Assembly: GCA_041946865.1 (NCBI GenBank)
Contig: JBHGBF010000050.1
Span: forward strand, 1 to 25,678
Direction: 5' to 3'
DNA from: RPQK01 sp041946865
GTDB taxonomy: Bacteria; Acidobacteriota; UBA6911; RPQK01
DNA: 25,678 bases
Shown: in pieces, positions 7,490-15,258 of the stretch
How the letters are laid out: every line of letters begins with the position of its first letter
Position numbering within the stretch: position 1 is the first letter of the stretch
Notes under the pieces: model-generated
Database searches by the model: none
What the model saw: only the letters and a program-made list of their open reading frames with translations
What the model was told of the DNA's origin: nothing
Translations under genes and position numbers: made by a program

Positions 7490-8323
7490 ATGAAGGTTCG
7501 AAGGGCAGTCATCACGGCCGCAGGCAAGAGCCAGCGGAGCTTACCGCTACAAACTCTCATCGACAGTGACGGGGTACAGAAATCCGCACTGCGCATCGTG
7601 GTGGAAGAAGCGCTGAGCGCAGGCGTCGAGTCCATCTGCGTCATCGTTTCTCCCGGCGATGCCGGACCATACCGGGACGCCGGGGATCTGGGGAATTGGC
7701 TTCACTTCATCGAGCAGCCTGCGCCTCGCGGCTATGCCAACGCCATCTACTGCGCCAGGTCATTTACCGGGAACGAGCCTTTCCTCCACCTTGTCGGGGA
7801 TCACCTCTACTGCGGCACCACCCCGACTCGGTGCGCGCTTCAGCTCACGCAGATCGCAACGGCCGAGTCCTGCACGGTCTCCGGGGTGCAGGCGACTCGC
7901 GAGAGCATGCTTCCCTATTACGGCACAGTGGGAGGACGCCGGGTGGTCGGAAAGCCGGGCCTTTACCTGATTGAAAATGTGATCGAGAAGCCGACCCCGA
8001 CGGAAGCCGAACAACACCTGCTGGTCCCCGGCCTGCGCAGCGGCCACTATCTCTGCTTCTTCGGCATGCACGTGCTGACTCCCGGCATTATGGACCTGCT
8101 CGAGGAAGATTCGAGCCTGTCAGCCGCGCTGGGCAAGCTGGCAAGAAAGGAACGCTGCCTGGCGGTGGAGATCGAGGGCCTGCGTTACGATATTGGAGTC
8201 AAATACGGGCTCCTGACCGCGCAACTGGCTCTTGCTCTGGCGGGAAAAGATCGTGAAGAAGTGTTGGCCAACCTGGTCGAACTGTTCGCATCCCGCGAAC
8301 TGAGTCAAATTTCAGCCGATTGA
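7490..8323 (+). CDS. GalU-like sugar-phosphate nucleotidyltransferase, atypical loop
   Basis: GT-A-fold nucleotidyltransferase of 277 residues resembling UTP--glucose-1-phosphate uridylyltransferase. The core elements of GalU are visible: LVGDHLY (about 101-107) with a metal-binding Asp, NVIEKP (the VEKP motif), and RYDIGVKYG (about 233-241), the counterpart of the GalU RYDxGxKxG motif. The N-terminal nucleotide-binding loop is abnormal: it reads AAGKSQRSLPLQ where GalU proteins have AGxGTRxLPxTK, so the GTR triad is missing. It precedes the kinase-pyrophosphorylase fusion by 18 bases and is probably co-transcribed with it. It could be a UDP-sugar pyrophosphorylase of altered specificity or a regulatory partner of the fusion. 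Confidence 0.78.
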   Translation: MKVRRAVITAAGKSQRSLPLQTLIDSDGVQKSALRIVVEEALSAGVESICVIVSPGDAGPYRDAGDLGNWLHFIEQPAPRGYANAIYCARSFTGNEPFLHLVGDHLYCGTTPTRCALQLTQIATAESCTVSGVQATRESMLPYYGTVGGRRVVGKPGLYLIENVIEKPTPTEAEQHLLVPGLRSGHYLCFFGMHVLTPGIMDLLEEDSSLSAALGKLARKERCLAVEIEGLRYDIGVKYGLLTAQLALALAGKDREEVLANLVELFASRELSQISAD

Positions 8324-8341
8324 CCGAGAAAGAGAGGCACC

Positions 8342-11300
8342 TTGGCTCGAAACTCCAGGCGCGTAGCCGGCAAGACTTCCTCATTAGTCGGAATCATCAC
8401 GGCTTTCGATCCTGACATCCGTGACCAGTCGCTCGATGCCTTCTGCCGGAGTGCCTCGCTTGATCAGCTCCTCGCAGAATGCGCGAAGCTTGAATCGTTT
8501 CGAAAGCAATCGGACAACCTGTACCAGCGCGTGCGGGCTCTGTTTTTCCTGTACGCGATCCATCGCTTTCATCTTCCCGGAAAACTCCACTGCTCACGAG
8601 GAACCCTGGTTTCTTTTGAAGGCTTTTCTCATTTGCTCAAGCGCCGGTTTGAAGAGGCGATCCAGACTTTTCTCGAGGCGCAAGCTGTGGGAGGGCCAAG
8701 CGAAGGACTTTCGAGCGCCCTGGCGGCTGCCTATCACGACCTGGGGTTTCAGGTGCTGGCGGACCAGGTGCGGCGCAGCGTTCGTTCAGTGCGCGGAAAC
8801 CATTGGCTGTTTCGAATCGGACACCCTGCCGACCACCCCCTCAGGATCCGCAGAGAGCTCTTGCAGGGTGACGAAGACCGCATCCTCCGCGAACAGACAC
8901 CTGTCCGGATGGACCTCTCGCACAGCGGCTGGAGCGATATTTTCTTCCTGGGAATGGACTTCCCGGAAGGCGCCAGGGTTCTCAACGTCTCGATTAACCT
9001 CGCCGTGCACGGGCGCGATCCCGAGCCCCTGCCTCCCGTGGAGGCCTATCTGCGGGTCATCGACGAGCCGGTCCTGAAACTGGCCAGCGTGGATCTTGGA
9101 GCTTCAGCCACGATCCAGAACCTGGCGGAAGTCTTTGATTTTGCTAAGGATTACCTGGGCCTGCTGAAAGCCGCCCTCATCGCTTCGGGCATCGTCCCTC
9201 CCGGAATCGAGGGGTCCGGCCAGAGCCTGGAGGAGCTGCTGGCAAGAGTGGTGGCCCCCGGCTATGGGCTGGAACTGGTCAGCAATGTCCACAACATACC
9301 TAAGGGATCGAGACTCGCCGTCTCAACCAGCCTGCTCGCCTCGTTGATCACTGTCTGCATGAGGGCGACCGGACAGGCCTCCTCGCTGTCCGGGCCGCTC
9401 AGCGAGGAGGAGCGCCGCCTCGTGGCCGCCCGCGCCATCCTCGGTGAGTGGCTGGCGGGGTCCGGCGGCGGCTGGCAGGATTCCGGCGGCCTCTGGCCCG
9501 GGATCAAGCTCATTCAAGGGGCGCCGGCCGAAGAGGGAGAGCCGGAATTCGGAATTAGCCGCGGACGCCTGCTTCCCAATCACACGATCTTCGGACATGA
9601 CCGGATTCCCGCTGGAATCCGGCGGCAGCTGCAGGACAGCCTGGTTCTGGTTCACGGCGGCATGGCTCAAAACGTCGGCCCCATCCTCGAAATGGTGACC
9701 GAGAAGTACCTTCTGAGATCTGAGACAGAATGGGCCGGGAGGCGGCAGGCTACCGGAATCCTGGACGAAATCCTGGACCACCTTCAGGCGGGCGACATTC
9801 AGGCCGTCGGTTACGCGACCACCCGGAACTTTTTTGGACCTATCCAGGCCATCATCCCCTGGGCCGACAATTTCTATACCGAGACGCTTATCCGGCAGGC
9901 CCGCGAGGAGTTTGGCCCCTCTTTTTGGGGCTTCTGGATGCTCGGCGGAATGTCCGGCGGAGGCATGGGGTTCATTTTCGCTCCCGAGTGTAAAGCCCAG
10001 GCACAGGCTCGCCTGCAGGACATCATGCGCGGAACCAAGCAAAAACTGGCCCACGCCCTGCCGTTCGCCATGGAACCGGTCGTTTACGATTTTTCGATAA
10101 ACGAGACAGGAACCTGTGCCCAGGTCCTGGAAGGAGAGGATGCCCTCCTCCCGCCCGGTTACTACGTCATGATGGTGCCCGCCATCATGCGCGTCGATGT
10201 CCAAAGCCTGAGCCGGCAGCGTCGCCGCGAGCTGGTTCGCCTCGGCTCCGCCTGCCGCACCAAACCCGAGATGAGCAACCTCGTTTCGGCTTTGTTCGAT
10301 CGGTTGCTGCCGGCTGGGGAATCGGAGACAGGCGCCGGCCAGAACCTGGCTGCCCTCCTCGAAACTTATGGTTTTGACGCCACTTACCACGAACAAATCC
10401 GGGCCGACCTGCGCAGCGGACGCATCGGGCTCGCGCAAAACCGGCTGCCGTCAAACTCGATCATCGAAGACGCGGAAACCGGCGACGTGTTCGACGCGAC
10501 CGCCCAGCTTCCCCTCGAGGTCCGGGAGTCAGGCATCAGGGCCCTCGAGAGAGGAGAAGTGGCCGTCGTGACCCTGGCCGCCGGAACAGGCAGCCGGTGG
10601 ACTCAGGGGGCCGGGGTTGTCAAGGCCCTGCATCCTTTCTGCAAACTGGCCGGCCGGCACCGGACCTTCATTGAAACACACCTGGCCAAGAGCCGGCGGA
10701 TCAACCGGGTCTACCGGGCCGCCTTGCCGCATGTCATCACGACCAGTTACCTCACCCACCGTCCGATCGAGGAATACCTCGCACAGGTGAACAATTACGG
10801 TTATCAGGCGCCTTTACTCCTATCTCCCGGCCGCTCCATCGGGCTTCGGCTCGTTCCGATGGTCCGCGACCTGCGCTTCCTCTGGGAAGAAATGCCGCAG
10901 CAACTGCTCGACCAGCAGGCGCAAAAGATGCGCGACAGTCTCCGCAACGCTCTGGTCGGCTGGGCTGTGTCTTCGGGAGAAGCGGGAGATTACACGGACA
11001 ACACTCCATTGCAGTGCCTGCACCCCGTCGGCCACTGGTACGAAGTCCCAAACCTGCTCAAAAACGGGGTCCTGCGCCGGCTCTTCGAGCTTCGTCCCCA
11101 GCTCAGGCACCTGATGGTTCACAACATCGATACTGTGGGAACCGACGTGGACCCGGCTCTCCTCGGAGCGCACATCTCCCGCGGGGCCTGCCTGACCTTC
11201 GAGGTGATCACCCGGCGGATAGAAGATCGGGGCGGCGGACTGGCGCGCGTCGGCGGAAAACTGCGGCTCGTGGAGGGATTGGCCATGCCTCGCGAAGAGG

Positions 11301-11689
11301 ACGAGTTCCGGCTCTCCTATTACAATTCGAACACCAGCTGGGTGGATATCGACCAGCTCCTGCTCGCCTTCGGCCTCACCCGAGAGGACCTTGACGACGA
11401 CTCCCGGGTGGCGGAGGCGATCCGGCAGGTCGCCGCTCGAATGCCGACTTACGTCACGTTAAAGGACGTGAAGAAACGATGGGGCTACGGACAGGAAGAC
11501 GTCTATCCCGTCACCCAGTTCGAGAAACTCTGGGGAGATATGACGGCCCTTCCCGAGCTTAACTGCGCCTTTGCCCTGGTTCCGCGCCTGCGCGGCCAGC
11601 AGCTGAAAGACCAGGCCCAACTGGACGGCTGGCTGCGCGACGGCTCAGCAGAGTACGTGGAGAAGATCGCGGAGTTCGAGTTTGAATGA
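8342..11689 (+). CDS. Fusion of fucokinase-like GHMP kinase and type-A UDP-sugar pyrophosphorylase
   Basis: Protein of 1115 residues with three parts. Residues 1-180 are helical and of unknown family. Residues about 185-610 resemble fucokinase/GHMP kinases: VRMDLSHSGWSD and VLNVSINL (from about 187), NIPKGSRLAVSTS (about 318-330, phosphate-binding motif 2), GSGGGWQDSGG (about 374-384, with the catalytic-type Asp), and GGMSGGGMGF (about 535-544, motif 3). Residues about 740-1115 resemble UDPGP type A: LAAGTGSRW, HPVGHWYEVPNLL (like the PxGHG motif), and YYNSNTSWVDI (like FNTNNLWVNL). The start is TTG 8342 with GAGAGG six bases upstream; no ATG is available before the kinase region. The likely role is to activate a free sugar to NDP-sugar, analogous to FKP but with the modules in reverse order and a different pyrophosphorylase family. 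Substrate unknown; motif 2 deviates from consensus. Confidence 0.8.
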   Translation: MARNSRRVAGKTSSLVGIITAFDPDIRDQSLDAFCRSASLDQLLAECAKLESFRKQSDNLYQRVRALFFLYAIHRFHLPGKLHCSRGTLVSFEGFSHLLKRRFEEAIQTFLEAQAVGGPSEGLSSALAAAYHDLGFQVLADQVRRSVRSVRGNHWLFRIGHPADHPLRIRRELLQGDEDRILREQTPVRMDLSHSGWSDIFFLGMDFPEGARVLNVSINLAVHGRDPEPLPPVEAYLRVIDEPVLKLASVDLGASATIQNLAEVFDFAKDYLGLLKAALIASGIVPPGIEGSGQSLEELLARVVAPGYGLELVSNVHNIPKGSRLAVSTSLLASLITVCMRATGQASSLSGPLSEEERRLVAARAILGEWLAGSGGGWQDSGGLWPGIKLIQGAPAEEGEPEFGISRGRLLPNHTIFGHDRIPAGIRRQLQDSLVLVHGGMAQNVGPILEMVTEKYLLRSETEWAGRRQATGILDEILDHLQAGDIQAVGYATTRNFFGPIQAIIPWADNFYTETLIRQAREEFGPSFWGFWMLGGMSGGGMGFIFAPECKAQAQARLQDIMRGTKQKLAHALPFAMEPVVYDFSINETGTCAQVLEGEDALLPPGYYVMMVPAIMRVDVQSLSRQRRRELVRLGSACRTKPEMSNLVSALFDRLLPAGESETGAGQNLAALLETYGFDATYHEQIRADLRSGRIGLAQNRLPSNSIIEDAETGDVFDATAQLPLEVRESGIRALERGEVAVVTLAAGTGSRWTQGAGVVKALHPFCKLAGRHRTFIETHLAKSRRINRVYRAALPHVITTSYLTHRPIEEYLAQVNNYGYQAPLLLSPGRSIGLRLVPMVRDLRFLWEEMPQQLLDQQAQKMRDSLRNALVGWAVSSGEAGDYTDNTPLQCLHPVGHWYEVPNLLKNGVLRRLFELRPQLRHLMVHNIDTVGTDVDPALLGAHISRGACLTFEVITRRIEDRGGGLARVGGKLRLVEGLAMPREEDEFRLSYYNSNTSWVDIDQLLLAFGLTREDLDDDSRVAEAIRQVAARMPTYVTLKDVKKRWGYGQEDVYPVTQFEKLWGDMTALPELNCAFALVPRLRGQQLKDQAQLDGWLRDGSAEYVEKIAEFEFE

Positions 11690-11693
11690 TTTC

Positions 11694-11772
11694 TCCACGA
11701 GGCAACCCGAACCGAACCCGAACGAAAGGCGGGTCGGGCCTTTCGTTCGGGTTGGTTCGGGTTGGTGCGGGG
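11694..11772. repeat. Family 2 palindrome between convergent genes
   Basis: Core arms at 11703-11730 and 11737-11764 are reverse complements apart from one single-base gap, around a 6-base loop; weaker pairing continues outward to about 11694 and 11772. The arms are made of repeated CGAACC/GAACCC-type words. It lies between the 3' ends of the fusion gene and cysK and could act as a bidirectional transcription barrier, although neither strand has a following T-tract. The same word pattern recurs at 14938-15013 and 24354-24427. Confidence 0.85.
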
Positions 11773-11786
11773 ATGAATCAACCGTT

Positions 11787-12719
11787 TTAATCTGCCAGAT
11801 CGGCAAACAAGGCCGTGCTTAAGTAGCGTTCGCCGAACGAGGGGACGATCACGACCACCAGCTTCCCTTTGTTTTCAGCCCGGCAGACTACCTGCAGCGC
11901 CGCCCAGACAGCAGCCCCCGAGGAGATCCCGACAAGCAAGCCTTCTTCCTTGGCCAGGCGCCGCGCCATCTGGAAGGCTTCCTCGTTTTTCACGCGAATG
12001 ACTTCGTCGTAAATCTTCGTGTTGAGGACCTCAGGAATGAATCCCGCCCCGATTCCCTGGATTGGATGCGGGCCCTTGGTGCCTCCCGAGAGAACCGGGG
12101 ATGCCTCCGGCTCAACCGCAACACAACGGAAACCTGGTTTGCGCGGCTTGATGACCTCGCCGACTCCGGTTATTGTCCCGCCGGTGCCGATGCCTGCCAC
12201 CACGACGTCGACCTGCCCGTCTGTGTCCCGCCAGATCTCTTCCGCAGTGGTCCGGCGATGCACCTCCGGGTTGGCGGGGTTCTTGAACTGTTGGGGGATG
12301 AAATACCGGGAGTCGGCAGCCGCCATGTCCTCAGCCCTCTTGATGGCCCCGGCCATGCCTTCGCTCCCTGGGGTCAGAATGAGCTCGGCGCCGTAGGCGC
12401 GAAGCAGCATACGCCGCTCCTTGCTCATCGTGTCCGGCATGGTCAACGTACACTTGTAACCGCGGGCGGCACAGACCATGGCCAGCGCGATGCCGGTGTT
12501 GCCGCTCGTCGGCTCGAGGATGATCGTGTCGGGCTTGATCCGACCGGCCTTTTCGGCGGCCTCGATCATGGAGAGCCCGATTCGGTCCTTAACGCTGTGC
12601 GCCGGATTGTAGAATTCGAGCTTCGCCACCAGCTGGGCCGGGGCGCCGGCCGCGACACGGCGGATTCTCACCAGCGGGGTGTTCCCAATCAACTGAGTCA
12701 CATCTTCTGCAATTCTCAT
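11787..12719 (-). CDS. cysK: Cysteine synthase A (O-acetylserine sulfhydrylase)
   Basis: PLP-dependent enzyme that makes cysteine from O-acetylserine and sulfide in the cytoplasm. It has 310 residues, a normal length. The PLP lysine is K44 in NPAHSVKDR, PTSGNTG (70-76) is the substrate-binding loop, GTGGTITG is the phosphate-binding loop, and GISSGAA near the C-terminus completes the family set. The start at 12719 has AAGGAG nine bases upstream; the frame extends eight codons further. It is the last gene of the leftward block, 165 bases beyond the end of the hydrolase gene, with a family 1 palindrome in that gap, so it may have its own promoter. There is no obvious functional link to its neighbours. 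Confidence 0.95.
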   Translation of the reverse strand: MRIAEDVTQLIGNTPLVRIRRVAAGAPAQLVAKLEFYNPAHSVKDRIGLSMIEAAEKAGRIKPDTIILEPTSGNTGIALAMVCAARGYKCTLTMPDTMSKERRMLLRAYGAELILTPGSEGMAGAIKRAEDMAAADSRYFIPQQFKNPANPEVHRRTTAEEIWRDTDGQVDVVVAGIGTGGTITGVGEVIKPRKPGFRCVAVEPEASPVLSGGTKGPHPIQGIGAGFIPEVLNTKIYDEVIRVKNEEAFQMARRLAKEEGLLVGISSGAAVWAALQVVCRAENKGKLVVVIVPSFGERYLSTALFADLAD

Positions 12720-12791
12720 CGTCGGTTTCTCCTTGGAGCACAAATACTACTACAAAACCGATCTTATTTGTATGGATTTCTTCACGGATGA

Positions 12792-12876
12792 GTAACCCCT
12801 CAGTCTTCGTACGGCGCTTTGCGCTTGACTCTGTGGGCGCCTTCGGAGCCTCGCCGTACGAAAACTGAGAAGTTAC
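12792..12876. repeat. Family 1 palindrome upstream of cysK
   Basis: Arms 12792-12816 and 12852-12876 are reverse complements at 22 of 25 positions. The loop of 35 bases contains smaller GC-rich inverted words. The termini, GTAACCCCTCAGTCTTCG and its partner, match those of the element at 80-220 although the inner sequence differs. It sits between the stop of the hydrolase gene and the start of cysK, 73 bases upstream of the cysK start. The remaining intergenic bases (12720-12791) are AT-richer and probably hold the cysK promoter, but I could not identify convincing -35/-10 boxes. Confidence 0.8.
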
Positions 12877-12884
12877 ACGGAGGA

Positions 12885-14903
12885 TCAATCCACATAGGCC
12901 CCGCCTGGCAAGAGCAACTGGATCGGCCACAATTCCCGCTCCCGCTCCACCGTTTCGGACCACCGGAATCTCCTGCCGGCCCGTACTCTCAAATCCGGGA
13001 AACACTGCCCGGCGGCCCAGGCTACGGTTGCATCCTCGCCCGTCTCCCCAACCGCTGTAAGGTCTTTCAACCCGAGCTTTTCCTTGGCGAATCGCGCCGT
13101 GATCTCGATGTCCTCGATCATCTGCAGGAAATAAGGCCGCCCGACCAGCAGGCTGTTATAGACGCAATTAGCCATCACGCTGTTGAGCGGGTTGAAGTAA
13201 TCGGCCTCGTGGCGCCTGGCGGCCGCGTCATCCGGAGTCTTTGTCGAGTAGAACATCTTTTGTTCGCCAACGCCCCTGAAGTCGAACAGCAGGACCTCAA
13301 AGCCCTGGCCCGACAACTCGGTGACCGCCTTCCAGCCCTTGACGCCGGGCTTGCCTTTTGACCGGATCAAAAGAGCGGCGCGCCGCGAGCTGCGGGGCGA
13401 GGCCGGCTGGACGTGGATGACCGGCAAAGCCAGTCCTTTGCCGTGACGCAGGACGTACCGGGACAGCGTGACACCCTTTCCGGACACGGACCCCATCGCC
13501 TCCCACGTGATACTCCCCTCGGCCGGGCGGCCGGTAAACTCCGCTAGTTTCCAGTGATCGATTCCCGGGTAATGGTTTGAACGGTAGAGGTCAGCCAGGC
13601 TTGCCGTCCCGGGTTTCTTTTCTCGCGTCACATCGCGGATCAGCCGGGTCAAAGGCACGGCGTCGGGGAATTCAGTCGAAACCTGGCCCGACCGGGTGCA
13701 AACCAGCAGCTTTTCGTCCAGCGGATCAAACGGCTCCAGCTCGCGCTTGACCGGCATCCGGTTGTAATGGTCCAGGAACTGAAAGGCGATGGCGAGGTTT
13801 TCCGGGGAATACTGGTGCCGATGGTATCCCTCCACGATTGACACCGAATCACCCTTGCCGAAGTAGCGGTATATCTGGGCAATTTCGTGATAGGTCTTCC
13901 GGGTTCCTTCGATCGGGAAGAAATCCAGGACTGCTGCGGCAAGGATAAGCGGCCGTGGAAAAATCAGGAGGAGAAGCCCGGAGTGATCGATGCCGTCGGC
14001 GACCATCCGGAAAATATCCTGCTCGGGATCGCTGTCGGGATCGGCGAAGATGCGGTTGGCCATGCGCATCGGCAGGCTGCTGATGTAGCAGGAAGGTGCT
14101 GCGACCTTGATGCGGCTGTCCAGGGCGGCGATGTGTGCTGCCTGAAAGCCGCCTCCGCTTGTCCCCGTGATGGAAATCCGGTCCGGGTCCACTTCCGGGC
14201 GAGTCAGAAGGTAATCCAGGGCCCGCATGCCGTCCCAGATTTCCCAGCGGGCGAGGTTCGCCCCTGCCAGATAAGCCAGGTTCCCGAGCACAGCATGTTC
14301 GCCGCAGACCAGGTTGTAGCGGGTCTTGCCGGCCGCGGCATCCCAGAACTGGCTTCGCTCTCCCTGGCCGACCGGATCCCAGCTAAGCGCCACGTAACCG
14401 CGCCTGACCAGGCGCTGGCAGATATACTGGTAGAGGATCTTGCCGTTGGTCGAATGCCCGCACGGGACCAGGACTGCCGGGAGCCGGCCGGACCTGCCTT
14501 CCGGAATCCAGAGCAAGGCTGTCACGTAGTAATGGGGAAGGCTTTCGAAAACCAGTTTCTCAACGCGATAGCCCGGCTGCTTCACTGTCCCCAGGATCTG
14601 CGGATTGAGGGGGGTCCTGGTTTCAGGAAGCCCGCCGATGTTCTTGAGCAGGCTCGCCCGCAGCTCCTGCTGGAGCCGCAGGAGATCCGACTCGCTCTTG
14701 ACCGCGCGAATCCGTGCGGCACGCCGGTCATCCTGCGCCCAGGCTTTTTCAAGCAACTCATGCAGGAAAGGGGTTATGGCCGGGCCTTCTTTCAGAGGCG
14801 TCGGGATGAAGGTCAGATCCTGTTCAGTCGGTGTCCATTGCTGGCCAAAGGCGGAGCAAACAAGCAGAGCGAATAGAGCGAAGAAAGCGAGTTGTTTTTG
14901 CAC
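12885..14903 (-). CDS. Exported tandem alpha/beta hydrolase (acetylxylan-esterase/peptidase-like)
   Basis: Protein of 672 residues starting with a signal peptide (QKQLAFFALFALLVCSAFGQ). The first hydrolase domain (about 110-400) has WDPVGQGERS, the nucleophile elbow GTSGGG (Ser about 247) and a downstream HRHQYS region (about 361) that may supply the catalytic His. A second alpha/beta-hydrolase-like domain (about 490-672) has LLFDFRGVGEQ but carries GETGED (about 621) where a GxSxG elbow would be expected, so it appears to lack the nucleophile. The GTG start at 14903 was chosen because GAGGAGG precedes it; the longer frame (ATG 14945) begins inside the palindrome at 14938-15013. Family-level annotation is acetyl esterase or S9-like hydrolase; the substrate is unknown. 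Confidence 0.8.
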   Translation of the reverse strand: MQKQLAFFALFALLVCSAFGQQWTPTEQDLTFIPTPLKEGPAITPFLHELLEKAWAQDDRRAARIRAVKSESDLLRLQQELRASLLKNIGGLPETRTPLNPQILGTVKQPGYRVEKLVFESLPHYYVTALLWIPEGRSGRLPAVLVPCGHSTNGKILYQYICQRLVRRGYVALSWDPVGQGERSQFWDAAAGKTRYNLVCGEHAVLGNLAYLAGANLARWEIWDGMRALDYLLTRPEVDPDRISITGTSGGGFQAAHIAALDSRIKVAAPSCYISSLPMRMANRIFADPDSDPEQDIFRMVADGIDHSGLLLLIFPRPLILAAAVLDFFPIEGTRKTYHEIAQIYRYFGKGDSVSIVEGYHRHQYSPENLAIAFQFLDHYNRMPVKRELEPFDPLDEKLLVCTRSGQVSTEFPDAVPLTRLIRDVTREKKPGTASLADLYRSNHYPGIDHWKLAEFTGRPAEGSITWEAMGSVSGKGVTLSRYVLRHGKGLALPVIHVQPASPRSSRRAALLIRSKGKPGVKGWKAVTELSGQGFEVLLFDFRGVGEQKMFYSTKTPDDAAARRHEADYFNPLNSVMANCVYNSLLVGRPYFLQMIEDIEITARFAKEKLGLKDLTAVGETGEDATVAWAAGQCFPDLRVRAGRRFRWSETVERERELWPIQLLLPGGAYVD

Positions 14904-14937
14904 CGGAGCCTCCTCGACGACAAGCGCGCGGAAAAGA

Positions 14938-15013
14938 CCATCCACGAACCAACCCGAACGAATACGAACAAATACCGTCTTGTTCGTGTTCGTTCGTGTT
15001 GGTTCGTGGATGG
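14938..15013. repeat. Family 2 palindrome, 34 bp arms
   Basis: Arms 14938-14971 and 14980-15013 are reverse complements except at two positions, around an 8-base loop. It is composed of ACGAACCAACMCGAACG words. It separates the 65-aa gene from the hydrolase gene and overlaps only the spurious upstream extension of the hydrolase frame. Transcripts of this region on either strand would form a long hairpin. Confidence 0.9.
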
Positions 15014-15044
15014 CAAACGCTGGGCTGATTCCGCACCTGCTGTC

Positions 15045-15242
15045 TTATTCCAAATACCCCAAACCCTTCAACCGTTCTTTGATGATCTCATCTTCGACCT
15101 CGGGCTTTTCCTCGGACCGCCGCAGCGCCTTTTCGAGTGTGTGGGTCACGTATTCCTCGACGGAGCTGTAGCCTTCCCGCTCGGCCTGGCGCCGACACCG
15201 GTCCAGCAAGTCGGGGTCGATTTTGATTTTCGATCCGAACAT
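15045..15242 (-). CDS. Small ribbon-helix-helix-like protein
   Basis: A 65-residue protein with a short beta-like segment (SKIKIDPDLLDRCRRQAERE, residues 4-23) followed by YSSVEEYVTHTLEKAL, a pattern typical of ribbon-helix-helix DNA-binding proteins and antitoxins. The charged C-terminal tail ends in RLKGLGYLE. The frame starts 16 bases after the stop of the AlkP lipoprotein gene, so it is likely in the same operon. No toxin-like partner is adjacent, which argues against a simple toxin-antitoxin pair. It may be a local regulator or a small accessory of the AlkP gene pair. The coding call rests on composition, position and fold-like pattern. Confidence 0.6.
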   Translation of the reverse strand: MFGSKIKIDPDLLDRCRRQAEREGYSSVEEYVTHTLEKALRRSEEKPEVEDEIIKERLKGLGYLE

Positions 15243-15258
15243 GATTGCCCCCTGATGA

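Noticed and set aside
9323..10438. 371-codon minus-strand frame inside the kinase-pyrophosphorylase gene
   Set aside because: Antisense shadow; low-complexity, family-less translation, and the plus frame is continuous with conserved motifs through this region.
12745..12791. Possible further family 2 repeat or regulatory hairpin upstream of cysK
   Set aside because: Some words resemble the family 2 core and ACAAATA/TATTTGT pair, but the match is short and AT-rich, with no convincing arms; I could also not define promoter boxes here.
15045..15242. Toxin-antitoxin locus
   Set aside because: The RHH-like small protein has no toxin-like gene beside it; the neighbours are an AlkP lipoprotein and a hydrolase.
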